Below are positions 42,484 through 55,174 of a DNA stretch of 64,000 nucleotides, in pieces. The position numbers and the translations under genes were made by a program. Below the pieces are notes generated by a model that was not told where the DNA came from, ran no database searches, and saw nothing but the letters and a program-made list of their open reading frames with translations. The stretch comes from Endomychus coccineus (Eukaryota > Arthropoda > Insecta > Coleoptera > Endomychidae), in NCBI GenBank assembly GCA_958510875.1, contig OY294068.1, positions 160,740,388-160,804,387 of the forward strand. Direction: 5' to 3'. Every line of letters starts with the position of its first letter. Within the stretch, counting starts at the first letter, position 1.

Positions 42484-44990
42484 GATTTTAATTTTGATTT
42501 ACTAAAAAATTCTTTTTATAGCAATAAAATATCAAATGTTATTTACACAAATGGATTTTATCAGATTGTCGAAACTCCTACTAGAATAGTCCCCAGTAGT
42601 CAAACATTAATAGACTATATCGTGACAAATAATAAGAATCTTCAGTATAAAGTTCACCTTACACCTAAAATAAGTGACCATTCAATTCTCTCAATTACAC
42701 TTCCTCAAGAAAAAACACAAAACAAGAAAATAATAACATTCCAGAGGTCCTTTAAAAATTATGATTCCAATAAACTTCAACTAGAACTATATAATTCTGC
42801 TTGGGATAATAATGTTTCTGATGTAAATGTTTTAGCCACTTCTTTCATTGGAGATATTGAAAATATAATAAATCATATGTGTCCCAAGGTAAAAATAGTG
42901 CAACATTCAAAATATTTAGATAAAAAATGGATTAATGCTGAAATAAGAGAAATGATGCATGAAAGGGACCTATTATATAAAAGGGCTATTATGAATGGAA
43001 GTGAAAATACTTGGCAAGAATACAAAACGAAAAGAAATACCATTGTCAACAAAATGAGAATAGAGAAAGAGACATTTATGCAGAAACAATAGACCTAAAT
43101 AAAAGCAACCCAAAAGAACTGTGGAAAAACCTTAAAACTCTCTCACCTGGGAAAGAACAATTATTGCCAGATGAAATTAGGTTTGAAACGGAAATAGTCA
43201 AACAGGAGGCGGACATAGCTGATAGATTTAATAAATATTTTCTTTATAGCATTGATAACTTGATCGGGAATATACCACGTCCTCAGAATGTTATGCCCTT
43301 TTATGATGAAACCACAGTGCATAATGGAGCTTTTAGTAATTTTGAAAAATTAACAATTAGTAAAATGAAAGAAATAATAAAAAATCTTAATAATGTTGGT
43401 GGGGGTGAGAGTGGAATTTCGAAACAGGTTCTGTGTGATGTTGTGTATGTGGTTGGTAATCGACTTTTAGATGTTATTAACACGTCCCTTAGCAGTGGTG
43501 TTTTTCCAGAACCCTGGAAATTAACAACTATCATTCCTGTCCCTAAAGTAAATAACACAAAACTATATAATGAATTTCGTCCAATAAATACGGTGCCCAT
43601 ATATGAGAAGGTTTTGGAAGTTGCTGTTAAAGAACAGTTGATGAATTTCTGTGATAAAAATAAAATAATTATTCCTAATCAATCAGGGCTTAGAGAAAAT
43701 CATTCTTGCGAGTCTGTTATTGTTGGTATTTGTGATGATTTTCTCAGGGCCATTGACTGTGATAACTATGTTTTAGCTGTGTTTTTAGATTTTAAGAGAG
43801 CTTTCGGAACAGTAGATAGGGATATTTTATTAAGCAAATTAGAGATTCCAGGAATCAGGCATACTGTCTTAAAGTGGTTTGAGTCATATCTGTCTAAAAA
43901 ATTACAACGTGTGTCTTATGAAAATTACTTGTCCGAGTTTTTAGATGTTAAATATGGTGTACCACAAGGAACTGTCTTAGGGCCACTCTTATTTTGCTTT
44001 ATATAAATGATATGGTTGGAGTAGCTTTAAAGTGCAAGATTATTCTTTTTGCTGACGATACAATGCTCTATATCATAGGTCAAAACTTACAACAAATATT
44101 AAAAGATTTAAATGATGATTTGGAGAGGATATTCAATTGGCTGTGTGTTAACAAACTAAGTCTAAATGCAGATAAATCCAAATTTTGCGTATTTAGAAAA
44201 AAATCAAAACTTATTGTTTATAATAACGAAATTAAATACTTAGGTATTATATTGGATTGTAATTTAAATTTTCAGGCTCATGTTGATTACGTGGGTTTTA
44301 TAACTCGAATAGGTAAAAATTTATCTTTGCACACAAAATTACAACTTTACAATATTATAGCTCTCCCACATTTACAATTTTGTTCGACCCTATTATTTAA
44401 TTTACCACAGTATAAAATAAATCAAATGGATAAAATACGAAACAGAGCAATGAGGCAGATTTCAAAATGTAACTGGTATACGCCAATTAAATATATGCTG
44501 AGTGTTCTAAATATGTTGTCTGTGAATCAAAGGGTTATGTTTAATGTGTATTTGTTTATTTTTAAGCTTAAACATAATTTGTTACCCAACTATCTATGTG
44601 ACAGATTAGAGTTCTTTAGCGATATACATAGTTATCACACCAGAAATCGAAGTGATTTTATTTTGCCTGAACGTTGCAATTCAACTCAAATGTTCAACTC
44701 GATTTTGTACAATGGTCTATCCGAATTCAACAAGTTACCTGTAACAATAAAAAACTGTGATAAGCTAAGCCATTTCAAACGGCTCCTGAGAAAATTTGTT
44801 TTAGATAAGTGTTAGTGGTTGTATTTTATTTTATTTACTCTAATTTTATACATTTTAGCCGGATTTTCCTGTTCATGTTGTAATAAGGCAAATTGTTCTT
44901 ATATGTAGCTATTATGCTAAATAAATGCTTTATTGTGCCCCATCTTGCCTCTTGAAGAATGCCCCTTTCTTTAAGAGGCGAGATGGGATA
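42484..44990 (+). pseudogene. LINE K: endonuclease end and complete RT, two frameshifts
   Basis: A fairly intact, 5'-truncated non-LTR retrotransposon, Jockey/CR1-like. It opens inside the endonuclease (DFNFDLLK; NGFYQIVETPTRI; TLIDYIVTNN; KISDHSILSI, with the conserved SDH). The RT follows: NNVGGGESGISKQVLC, IPVPKVNNTKLYNEFRPI, LAVFLDFKRAFGTVD, YGVPQGTVLGPLLF, then after a frameshift LYINDMV, ILFADDTMLY with the catalytic Asp pair, LSLNADKSKFCVF, and the C-terminal domain to the stop at 44815. Frameshifts fall near 43085 and 43995 only. AATAAA occurs near 44920. It is the least decayed LINE in the window. Confidence 0.85.
44939..44987 (+). ncRNA. 21 bp perfect RNA hairpin downstream of LINE K
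   Basis: Arms CCCATCTTGCCTCTTGAAGA-A (44939-44959) and TTCTTTAAGAGGCGAGATGG-G (44967-44987) pair at every position, with two G-U wobbles, around the 7-nt loop TGCCCCT. It could be the LINE 3' structure, a tiny MITE or a small-RNA precursor; which one is not shown. Confidence 0.6.
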
Positions 44991-45136
44991 ATACCCTTTC
45001 TTACCAATTAAAGAATGGCACGCTTATGAGTAGCTCATCAAATATGATCTGTACTTAACATTAGAATACTGAGGAAATACATTAGGACGAGCCACAGGGG
45101 GAACTGGTCATTACTGGCTATAGAAATCTGCTTTAG

Positions 45137-45240
45137 ATGTATATGGGGTATAAAAAGGCAGCCAATGGCTTCAATGTTCGTCAATCAACACGCGGACGAA
45201 AACTAAAAAGGACAAAGGAGCAAACCAATAACCTAGTTGA
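45137..45240 (+). pseudogene. Pogo/pipsqueak-type HTH fragment
   Basis: GYKKAANGFNVRQSTRGRKL resembles the psq-type helix-turn-helix of pogo/Tigger transposases ('GYkkAA..fnVpqSTL.r.lk'). The rest of the 93-codon ORF, to 45418, is not recognisable and no DDE domain follows. Confidence 0.5.
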
Positions 45241-45490
45241 AATACCGGCAATATCTGTCACTGGAGCTGTATATCTCAATCAACCCAGTCCAATTTTAGT
45301 ACAAAGGTTAGGACCAAAAGAAAACTTCTCCGCTGTTAGTAGAGCAGGTGTTAAAAATGGGATAATCGAACTAGAAATACTTCATCTTTGCTTTTTGGCA
45401 AAACCCAACAATATATAAATGAATGTACTTTCCCCGTAACTTTTGAAACTCGAGATACATATTAGTTAATGTGATATATTGTTTGATTTC

Positions 45491-45678
45491 TTAGTGGGAC
45501 ATCAACTCGTAGATGGCGTCAAATAATGTGGTGTCTTTATCATTATATTAGTCGGTTATGTGTACCTTCGATAGAGAATAATTGAGTAGCGGTACAAACT
45601 GCGTTCATGAGTTCTAAAAAAAGCTGCCTAGAACTATTAGTTTGTGATGTTACTGATAGACCTAGACCTAGATTAGTG
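45491..45678 (+). mobile_element. MITE family E, copy 3
   Basis: GGGACATCAACTCGTAGATG ... CTGCCTAGAACTATTAG ... GATGTTACTGATAGACCTAG, colinear with the 40.3 kb copy and inverted relative to the 1.5 kb copy. Confidence 0.5.
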
Positions 45679-46207
45679 AAATCTTATCTATATCAAAAAG
45701 AGTTATATTTTTTCATACCTAATTTGTTTTTCAGTCAGAAAACAAATTTTGATGATCAATTTATTTGGATCATTTCTAGTTGAATACTAAGATTTTTGAT
45801 ATTCATGGTTTCCTCAGCCAATTTGTTAAATATCCTCAATGTGCATATCTATTATTGTTCTATTCCATGCGTCTCAAATAATTATTATTGTTAAGTAACA
45901 GAATAACTGATCTAAAATCACTTCCTTGAATGATTAGTTCCATAATTGAGATCACGAGTTCAATATATTAATATTATACTATAAAAATCATCATAAACAT
46001 CATTATGAGTATTGTACATATGTTTAAATTTCTCGAATTGATTGAACTGTAATACGCATTTTTCAAATTAAAAATTAATTAACAACAGAAAAACTCACTC
46101 AGCAATTCTATAGTAAATAAGTTTTATTAAAATAATAACGCTCCGAGGTCGGCAGTCCGAGGGTTTATTAAGTTTAATATTTTCAAGTATAAACAAAATA
46201 TCGACAT
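45679..46207. other. No gene seen
   Basis: AT-rich spacer. Confidence 0.4.
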
Positions 46208-47995
46208 TTAGTGGAGTCAAATGAGTATTGGACTCGTAAATCCTTGAGAAATGGATCGATGTTCATGGGACAAAATGCATTCTCTTCAGAATGTGTCTTC
46301 AGAGAAAATGACCACAAATAAAGTTGCGCAAATTGTTTAGATTGTTTATAAATAAATAAATAAACAATTTAATCAGCTCATTCTTGAGATTATATGAAAA
46401 CTTCTTTGAAATGCAAAATTTGACCATTTTTGATCAGATGAAGACTATTTTTTGTTATAAACAATTTATTTATTAACAAAATAGATGAATCCGTTTGTCG
46501 GATAATTTTGGAGTTCGATTTTATCATCGATATCTTCCGATGTATACCCACAAATTCGCTGATTTGTTATAAGCAAATTATATTTATTATTAAATATACG
46601 AATTTGACCAAAATGTCGAGTTTATAGTTGTTTTCGGATAATTTCGGCCTCCTGAGTACGATCTCACTGCTATTATGGTCTTCAAATGCTCATATAAATT
46701 TTTGAATTGTTATAAACGATTATGTTTGATATTTATAATACGAATTTGATCAGAATATCGAGTTTATAGTTGTTTTTGGTTAATTTTGGCCTTCTGAGTA
46801 CGATTTCATTGCCATTATGATCTTTCAATGCATACATAAATTTTTGAATTGTTATGAACAAATTATTAATTAACAAATAAAGGTAAAAGAAATTTCACTT
46901 TTTTAATCATTTTCATATAATATGCACACTCAGAACTTGATTTTTGTGACAAAATTGATGGAATGTAAAGTCTTAACAATTGGGGTCAGATATTATTTCC
47001 TTTGGAGCAAAACCACAAATGTAAGTGATTGTTTTTTATAAAATTCGTATTAGTAAGTCAACAAACAGACTATATCACAATATCTTCCACGTGTTTATTT
47101 TACCATTATAGTAGATAGAGCGTCGCGTCATTCAAATCTCCGCGTCTTTTTTTCAAGATTTTATTCTCGTGGAAATCTTCAAAACCGAATTAGAAAAGAA
47201 TAATAAAAATGTTGATGTTTTAGTATGACAAAGTATCAATAAATATATATAAAATTAAACATATTAATTTTTTTGAGGAGGTACGGAAGAGAAAACACTT
47301 ATTTGAAATAAGTAGCATGCCATTTTTTTATTATATTAAGACTTAATACGTTTCATAAATTTTGTCAGAATAATCAATTTCGGAGTGTGCATATTATATA
47401 AAAATGAATGAAAATGTCACATTTCATTTTCTTTATTTGTTAATAAATAATTTGCTTACAAAAATTCAAAAATTTACGTATGCATTGAAAGACCATAATA
47501 GCAATAAAAGCGTACTCAGGAGGTTAAAATTATCCAACAACGACTATAAGCTCGAAATTTTGGGCAAATTCGTATATTTAATAATAAATAGTTTATTACA
47601 AATCAGCAAATTTGTGGGTATACATTCCATGATATTGACGATAAAATCGAACACAGAATACCAAAATTATTCGAAAAGGACCCTAAAGTCGGAGTTTTGG
47701 TCGAATTAACCTATTTTGTTAATAAATAAATGGCTTATAACAAAAAATAGCATTTCTCCGATCAAAAATCTTCAAATTTTGCATTCCTTAGAAATCTTCA
47801 TGTAATCTGAAAAATGAGCCAATTTGATTGTTTATTTATTTTTTATAAACAATATAAACAATTGGCGCAACTTTATTTGTGTCCAACTTTTTCCAGATGA
47901 CATTCTGAAGAGAATGCACTCTGTCCCGTCAAAATCGATCAATTTCCCAAGAATTTACTGGTTTAGCCTATTTTTATATTTATTCGACTGCATTG
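46208..47995. mobile_element. Foldback element F with internal tandem units
   Basis: Inverted arms of ~660-770 bp (46208-46980 and 47337-47995) around a ~360 bp centre. Shared blocks include TGCATTCTCTTCAGAATGT, AATAAAGTTGCGC and GTATACCCACAAATT. The left arm holds a ~143 bp tandem unit (CTGAGTACGAT at about 46654 and 46797); the right arm holds it inverted. The plan matches A and B although the sequence differs. It has no gene. A 101-codon ORF in the right arm is repeat-derived. Confidence 0.75.
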
Positions 47996-48044
47996 ATTTA
48001 GATTGATTAATTTATCAGTACTCAAAGAACCGATGACTATTTTA

Positions 48045-49209
48045 CGAGGGCAAGCTGGAAAATCCCTGAAAAATGAAACAGGAAATGATTTATTTGGTCA
48101 AAACATATTTTATTTCTCAACATAATCTTCTTGTAGCCACTTCGTCCAACGTTTTTCTAATTTTTCGGTTCCCTCCAAATAATACGATTCCGGCAATCAT
48201 TCAAAATAGGTGTTTGTTGCAACGATGACCTCATCATTGGAGCCAAATCTCTTTCCGCCGAGCCATTCCTCCAAGTTTGGGAATAGATAACAATCGCAGG
48301 AGGAGAATATGGTGGATGACGAGCCGATTCGTAGCGCAACTCATGCAATTTCGCCATTGCGACTCCGTACCTGTGTGCGGTGCGTTGTCCTGGTGAAAGA
48401 GCACTTTTTTCTTTGAGAAATGCTGCCACTTTAGCTTCAAATTAACGTCGAATCGATCCAACAGTTCTGCATAATATTCGCCGGTGATCGTTTCACCCTT
48501 TTCAAGGTTATCTATATCGAATACCGTGTGCATCCCAAAAAACAGTCGCTATGACTTTTTTGACCGATAAATCCACTTCGACCTCCTTGGACTTCGATTC
48601 GTCAAGACAAGTCCACTGTTTAGACTGTTCTCTGGTGTGTTGTGATGGATCCAAGTTTCCTCCACGATTACGAAACGGCGCAAAAAAGTCCTTCTTATCG
48701 CGCTTGAACATCGCCAACCACTCCTTTGAAGTTGTCACACGGTCACACTTGTTGTCAACAGGGAGTAAATGTGGCACTTATATGGCAGACAGCTTTCTCA
48801 TATTCAAAAATGTATGCAAAATGTTCCGTTCCGGTTCAGTTGAGATGCACATAGCCACCGCAATCTGATGCACTTTTACTTGCCGTTCGGCGTCCTTGGT
48901 GGTCATAATGCTATAACGAAAATCAATAAGTCACTTGTGAATTGTTCCAATCGATAGTGAGAAGTCCCCATAATGTTTAACAAGCGATGTTTTGGTTTGC
49001 GTAATGTTTTTTCCATCTCTAATCAAGACGTGAAATTCACTTTTTCCATGAATACAGAAATATTCAAGGCTTCTTGCTTTTCATGGTTGTCAAAATAGAT
49101 TATAATGCGTTCTGGTTAAAAATGGTAGGTACATCACAAATGTCACATTTGATTTTCGATTGTGGCGCCATCTGTTTTATTTTTCAGGGACTTTTCACCT
49201 TTTACCCTC
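48045..49209 (-). mobile_element. mariner-like transposon, degraded
   Basis: A 1.17 kb element with TA at both ends and ~38 bp TIRs (CGAGGGCAAGCTGGAAAATC on the left; GAGGGTAAAAGGTGAAAAGT from the right), both containing TCCCTGAAAAAT.AAACAG. It carries a frameshifted transposase on the minus strand. Confidence 0.85.
48160..49090 (-). pseudogene. mariner transposase pseudogene
   Basis: The N-terminal HTH region near 49080-48900 is stop-ridden. Then RVTTSKEWLAMFKRDKKDF, ESKSKEVEVDLSVKKVIAT and VFWDAHG (first Asp of DD34D, in WDAHG); HTVFDIDNLEKGETITG and YYAELLD; and KKKVLFHQDNAPHT with the second catalytic Asp. At least three frameshifts. It transposes by cut and paste at TA when intact. Confidence 0.85.
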
Positions 49210-49211
49210 TA

Positions 49212-49549
49212 TGTCCATGATAATGACGGCAGTAACTAACCAAGAAACATAATATTTCGTTATTGTCTATAACACTGGACCATTTGGCTATTTTATGTTG
49301 AGATATAGCGCAAATGTTCGAAGAAGAGAATCTTTTTGAAGAAGAGTGGTTAAAGCTGCCAAAGCGGCCTACGATAATTATACCTTTAACATTACGCAAT
49401 AGCTGGAATGAAATCTGTTGGAGATTCAAATATCTATAATGAGATGTTAATGAAGGTTACTTGTAATTGTATGTTAAAATTCATGTATTGCTCGCAAGAG
49501 GAACAATGACACAGTGATTAATGATCTTCAGAGAATAGGAGATCCTGCC
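49212..49549. other. No gene seen
   Basis: Spacer between mariner and a LINE relic. Confidence 0.4.
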
Positions 49550-49990
49550 ATATGTAGAACTGATGTGCCATTTGAGAGCCTGGAATATGGATTTGACCTC
49601 AGCACTGATATATATATATATGAGCTCCAAATTGATGTTTTTGGTCTATAAGGTTGCCGAGATACTTCAACACCTTTACCCTCTGGGTATGTCTGCCTTC
49701 AAACTAGAAGAGTGGGTCTCTGGGGGATTTGGCTCCGAAAAAATAATTTATTCCGTCTCTTTTTTCTATAACGTAGGCATTCACCTTCAAGCCGTTCCAG
49801 CTCGAGCCGAGAATCAGCCAATACCATTGCCACAATGTCATTCACATAGCCACCTCAATCACAATCAGGTGGTTTCTCTACAAGAACAACGTTCCAAAGT
49901 GTTGATCCTATTACTAAGCCTTGGAGGCAGCCCCTGGAGAGCGACTTGGTGCTCAGATGGTGGAGATAGCCACATTCCACTGAGCCATCA
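49550..49990 (-). pseudogene. LINE RT relic (I/R1-like)
   Basis: Minus-strand frames give SRGCLQGLVIGSTLWNVVL (RT PQGS block) and GYVNDIVAMVLADSRLELER (YADD block with the first Asp changed to Asn). The PQGS..GP.LWN and VLADS wording is that of I/LOA/R1-type elements. Confidence 0.65.
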
Positions 49991-51390
49991 GACATGAGAC
50001 TGTGAAGCAATCACCTTTTCAGTAGGTTCCTACACATATATGATTTCTAAAATAGTCTAGGTTTGTATTCACTTATTTCCTGAGGAGATTATTGAAAATA
50101 TAGCATCCATCATATTCATTACATTAAATTTTGGAATATAAACTCTCCCGTGATGATACAAATTCTGTCTAAGCATCCCTTTTTTTTCAGATTTTCTTGT
50201 AAAACCTGATCATTCAACAATTTTTTCTAGCCAAGGCATCTAAATTAATATTGAATTTGATAGGAGCGAGTATGAACTACAACAAGCGATTTTGGCTTTG
50301 GTGAGTACCTACATACACATAATTATTGAAACAATAAAATGTCCATTTAATTCAATTATTTTGGTCCAGATATCTTTGTTTACACTTAGTGCCTGTTGAT
50401 TCTGAATTAACTGTAGATATTTCACACTTTAGATGGATACTTTTATGCTTAACAACCCATCAAATAACCTGCCGCATAACCACTTAATTAAGAAAACTCA
50501 ACTTAGTTAGAAATACTTGTGACGATATTACTGTGATATTGGAACAACCGGACAAGTTACTGCATCAAAATTCGGAGTGTAATATTGCTCCTGGTTATTT
50601 AAAAAACCGTCCTTTCCAAATTGTAAAGAAACGGTTCAATAAACGTAGTGATATTTAGCAAATCTTATATGCATTTATTGAAAGTTATATTCGATCGGAA
50701 AATGAATGCTCCTTTTGAATGATATAAAGTATGCACTTATTCAGACTGCAAAGTTATAATTAATAACAGTTGAGAATTGAACTATTCTCCATTCTCCTTA
50801 AACGGAAATTCCATTGGAATTTCGGGTAGACTTTGGGACATTCCACAAATATCAATATACTTGTATTACATTGCTCCTTATGATGAAATTAGTTCAATTG
50901 GCAGGTCATCGTCTTTTATAGATAAAAATAAAGTCTCATTATACATATTATAATCACTGTCAGTTTGCTACGATATAATTCAATAGTATTTCATGTGAAT
51001 TCAGATTAAATATAAAACACACACTCATTGTTCATTATCATGTATCTATAATATATTTACAAAAAAGTTTTTATCGTATTTGGAATTGAACTGTAGTCTT
51101 TGTCTCTTCATCCATTATGTTATTTAGTCCTAATTAGTACGAAATAATCACCCTTCCAACTAAGAATACTATTAAAGAACTAAGGATCTTTCAGCAATCA
51201 AATAGCCATTATCAGAGTGAACTAAATTATAAAACAAAATATAGGTACCTACTCCAGGCATATAAGACATTTTCCATAGACCTCTCTGTACGGCGGGGTT
51301 TTTTGATAGAAAAGTGTAGGTTTTGACATCTGAAAACTGATTTCACTGACGCGAAGGGTGGCGCGGCGGTGCGTTGTGATATATAGATAC
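49991..51390. other. No gene seen
   Basis: 1.4 kb AT-rich sequence without ORFs or recognisable repeats. Confidence 0.4.
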
Positions 51391-51394
51391 ATAT

Positions 51395-53029
51395 TGTTAT
51401 GATTTCATTTCCGATATAAAAAGAAAATGGTAGAATTAGGATTTACCGAAACATTAAAAATAGAAAAGTTTAAAAAAAATATATAATATTGAATTAAAAA
51501 CATTATTTGAAGTTAAATATATAAGTAGAATAAGGTATTAAACATTGCATAATAACAGAAACCAAAATGTAAAATAGTTTATAGGAGTGTAAAGAAGAAA
51601 CAGTGAAAGTAGATAAACGTACAGTGATACGAAAGAGTTTCCTCTTAATAATTAAAATGATTCAAAGACCATCAGAAGATAGCAACCTATTAAAATAAGT
51701 TAAGTACATATAAGTTATAGATATAAGATGGTATTAAGAAATTTCAGTTCTACAAAGTTATATAGATGTTATTTATATTTTGAATCATATATTAGATTTA
51801 AGCAATGACAACTGTCAAAATAGACATAATAATCAGAATTATTAAGTTAATAGGAACCTAATCATATGTTATCATATATCAAAATAAAGGAAAAAATATT
51901 GGTAACATGAATTTAAATAGTAAAATGAACAATAACTTTAATTAGATGTTTCAAAAGTCAACAATACTGAAGAACTGTCAGATTCAACAATGGGAATAGC
52001 TTCCTAGATATTAAGAAGAATTACCTGATTGGCGGAGAATTATTAAACAAGCTTCCTTCTGTGGGACCTATAAAAGGCAAAATGAAAGGAAAGCTACCCA
52101 GTTTGCACTTACATCTGAGCACTGAATGTGTCTCTTGCAACTCATTGAAGTTTCCATAACCTAAGTTTGCATTAAGATCTAGGCAGAAGCTATGCTTCCC
52201 TGGCAACTCAATTAATTTCCCATAACCAAAGTCTATTAGTAATTCCTACGAAGCTAATAGTATTCATAAATCTTGATCTCAACGTCAGTAAGGTTAATAT
52301 AACAGGAGTTATTTGATTTAGTGGCATCGAAGAGTAACCAATCTTCGATTGCAGTTCCAGTTTGTAATAAACAACAAAGTTTTATATCTTAAAAAAAAAA
52401 ACAATTAACAGCAAATTATCAACAAGTTCCTGAATAAGAAGAAGAATCAACGTGTTATCTGTGAATGTGTAATAGCAGAGTAGATGTTTTTATAGTTTAG
52501 TTTATTGATCTCAAAAGATACATATTATATATGTGCATAACCAAATAAAATAAGAAAATATAAAAACCTACGGAACATTACCAACATTTATTCTAATATT
52601 TGTAGGATATATAAAAGTAAGTCTATTTAAAATCTCATCATTGTATCGTAGTATCTGAATGTTGAATTGTTATTGTAATTATCAATTAATTTTAAATTGA
52701 GGTTAACTTGAAACATAGAGAAGTTTAAAGCATAAAGAAAATTGTCAGCATAGAAAACTTTAGAAGCATAAAGTTAATTTGTGAACATAACATGATACAG
52801 GGTTCATAAACAAATAGAATATAAAAAACATTTTAAATAAAGGTTTTTATTCAATTCCATATAATATAATAATAATATCAATTCAATACAATCGAAGTAA
52901 AAATAAAAATCAATAAAGAGCTAGCCGGAATAAAAATAAATCGTATAACAAATACAATTCATAAAAATTAATAAACTCATTAGAGTTCATTATTCAATTA
53001 ATAAACTCAGTAAAGCCTTTGTAATAACA
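51395..53029 (+). repeat. Solo LTR with 4 bp target duplication
   Basis: A 1635 bp LTR, TGTTATGATTTCATTTCC to TTGTAATAACA (TG...CA), flanked by ATAT at 51391-51394 and 53030-53033. It is homologous to the LTR at 25148-26782 and in the opposite orientation. It has a TATA box at 52069-52077. A solo LTR with its duplication intact is the product of LTR-LTR recombination. Confidence 0.8.
52060..52110 (+). promoter_or_regulatory. TATA box of the solo LTR
   Basis: GGGACCTATAAAAGGC at the same relative place as in the 25-27 kb LTR. An initiator-like CCAGTTT follows about 30 bp downstream. Confidence 0.45.
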
Positions 53030-53089
53030 ATATGTATGTATATATATGATTTATAGCCAATATCTCAAAAGCCAAGCAATGTATCAAAG

Positions 53090-53990
53090 AAAGTTTCGAT
53101 CAAAAGCTGTAGGAAATTTATCTAATACCGATGAGGCGATATGAATATTTTGGGGCACAAAAGGATACTAATGACTACAGTGCAGGAATGAGAACCAATC
53201 TTACGGGGTAGGAGTTCACTTTTATACCAAAATCAAAAAACTGCCATTTTTCGGAAGGATTGGCGATTCCGAGTCTGTCATGATATAGTCTTTTGGAAGA
53301 CACAGGGAGAAGCGAGAAGTGAATGTGAAGCTGTTACAGAATAGTGGTAAGGAAAAAATTTTCCAGATATATGGAGGATGAAATTCTTGATGCAGACCTA
53401 TGATAAAACAATGTGGTTTGAATGAGAAATATGCTCTGAAAAATAAATGTCCAAAGAGAAAATGAATTACCGTACATGATTAATTAAAATCGAAAATCAA
53501 AGAGCTCTAAGTATTTCAAGAATATAAAAACTGATGTGTCCAGAAAATTTTTGCGTTATAGAGATAATAGATCCGAAAAATCTTCTAAAAAAAGTATGTT
53601 GTGAATAACTGTCCTGTACATCAGAATTTGAAATCAATCAAGTTGTGTTTTTTGCCTCCAAATCGGAGTTCAATTCTGCAGTCTATGGTTCGAGGTATAA
53701 TAACTTCATTAAAGAGCCAATACTGTAAAATGCAACTTTTAGAAACGATTAAAAATATACCTGGAATTGGGAGAAGAAGCTTTTACAACACTCTTAGATG
53801 CTGCTCTAATCGTATCTGCTGCTTGGGGGAAGCATTCAGGGTTATTTCTGTCATGCGGGACACACAACAGTTGAAACAACGGAGGACGAAACTGATTCCG
53901 ATGAGGAATACAGTTTCCCTCAACCCAAGTTAGGCAACATATTAATTACTACAATGATGTCATATAATGAACTTCAAAGTTCATAAGCGT
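53090..53990 (+). pseudogene. pogo/Tigger-type transposase pseudogene
   Basis: The clearest part (53601-53933) reads NNCPVHQNLKSIKLCFLPPN, then SSILQSMVRGIITSLKSQY, the second and third blocks of the DDE domain ('vDNCpaH...lkni.l.fLPpnttsvlQPmDqGii.slK..Y'). The third catalytic Asp of 'PMDQG' is changed (SMVRG). Upstream, broken frames show YALKNKCPKRK and related text. It is inactive. Confidence 0.75.
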
Positions 53991-54540
53991 TAATAGAAAA
54001 TTAGACTTGAATCAAGTTGATACTAGGAACATTGGGGAAAATATAAGCGAAACAGTAGAATAAAGCGACGTTACAGGCGAGTATATGAACCTATATTTTA
54101 ACTAGTTGATTAGGTAACGAAAATAAATATGGTAATATTATTTTAGACCTAAAACACATTGCTTTTTGTTCTAGGTATTATTTTCGGGTTGTAGGAAGAA
54201 TTAAGATCTGAACCTTCTGTTACAGAAAAAATTCAGCAAATGACACAAACATGACAATATAAAGATTAAACAACCTACTGAAGACTGACGAATTGGAGAG
54301 AAGAGCGAGTGTGACTATGAGAAGTCACTGTACACTGATAATATGATATGGGGTATGTTCAGAGAAATCGTGTTGAGTTCAAGCGTTCATTAAAAGTCGA
54401 GTATTCTCATTATTCTATATATATTAATAAATTATTCAGATCAAGGTGTATTATTAATCTGGTGAATGAGCTAGTGTCTTAAGCCATATGAATAGGAGCA
54501 TAAAAGTAGGCATAGAAACATGGCAGAGGATGGGGAAATC
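53991..54540. other. No gene seen
   Basis: AT-rich spacer. Confidence 0.4.
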
Positions 54541-54925
54541 AACGAATTTATCAAAGACAGAATAGGATAGACAAAACAGGTAGCAGATGCGGTTCAAACA
54601 CAAAAGTAAACGAGAGTTTATTTTTAAAAGGTGTATTGGCGCTGCCCGAAGGAATTTTAAGCTTTATGTTGAGTAAATTATACAGACGGTCCAGTCTTCG
54701 AAACAATGTCGATAACTTTCCATTATCGTAAAATTCAAAATATGAATATTGTAGAATGTATATATCCATTTGTGTATACTTATTATAGTCAAGATATAGT
54801 CAGTAAATGGTAAATTCAATGTAGTCTTCAAAAGATCCTAATATAGCATATTCTGTAAATTTAAAATATGTTGAGTAAATTGTCTCTGAAACAATGTACA
54901 ATTTTCCATTATCGTAAAATTCAAA

Positions 54926-55174
54926 TTATATATAAAAATTCTCGGGAAATAGGTCACAATAACACTCTGTTTTAAATTTTCGTCTTTACGTACGTTTCGG
55001 TCTCACGACCTTCATCAGAAGACTTATTATGTAAAAAGGGGTTAATTAAACTAATTAGCACAAGCGTCCATATCGCACAATTTTCAATCAAAAAGCCAAC
55101 GCCGTCGAAACGAACATAACCACGAATAATCAAAAATTGTACCGTTAATAATAATAATTTTTTAATAATTTTTT
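54926..55174 (-). mobile_element. Solo PLE pseudo-LTR with 12 bp target duplication
   Basis: A 249 bp family-1 pseudo-LTR without any PLE coding sequence. It is flanked by GTAAAATTCAAA at 54914-54925 and 55175-55186. The homologous repeat near 63430 shows the empty site. It contains an intact hammerhead core. Confidence 0.8.
54982..55023 (-). ncRNA. Hammerhead ribozyme in the solo pseudo-LTR
   Basis: Stem I GUCUU/AAGAC, CUGAUGA, stem II GGUC-GUGA-GACC, GAAAC, palindromic ACGUACGU and GUA. All invariant core bases are kept. It is nearly identical to the 13.4 kb ribozyme. Confidence 0.8.
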
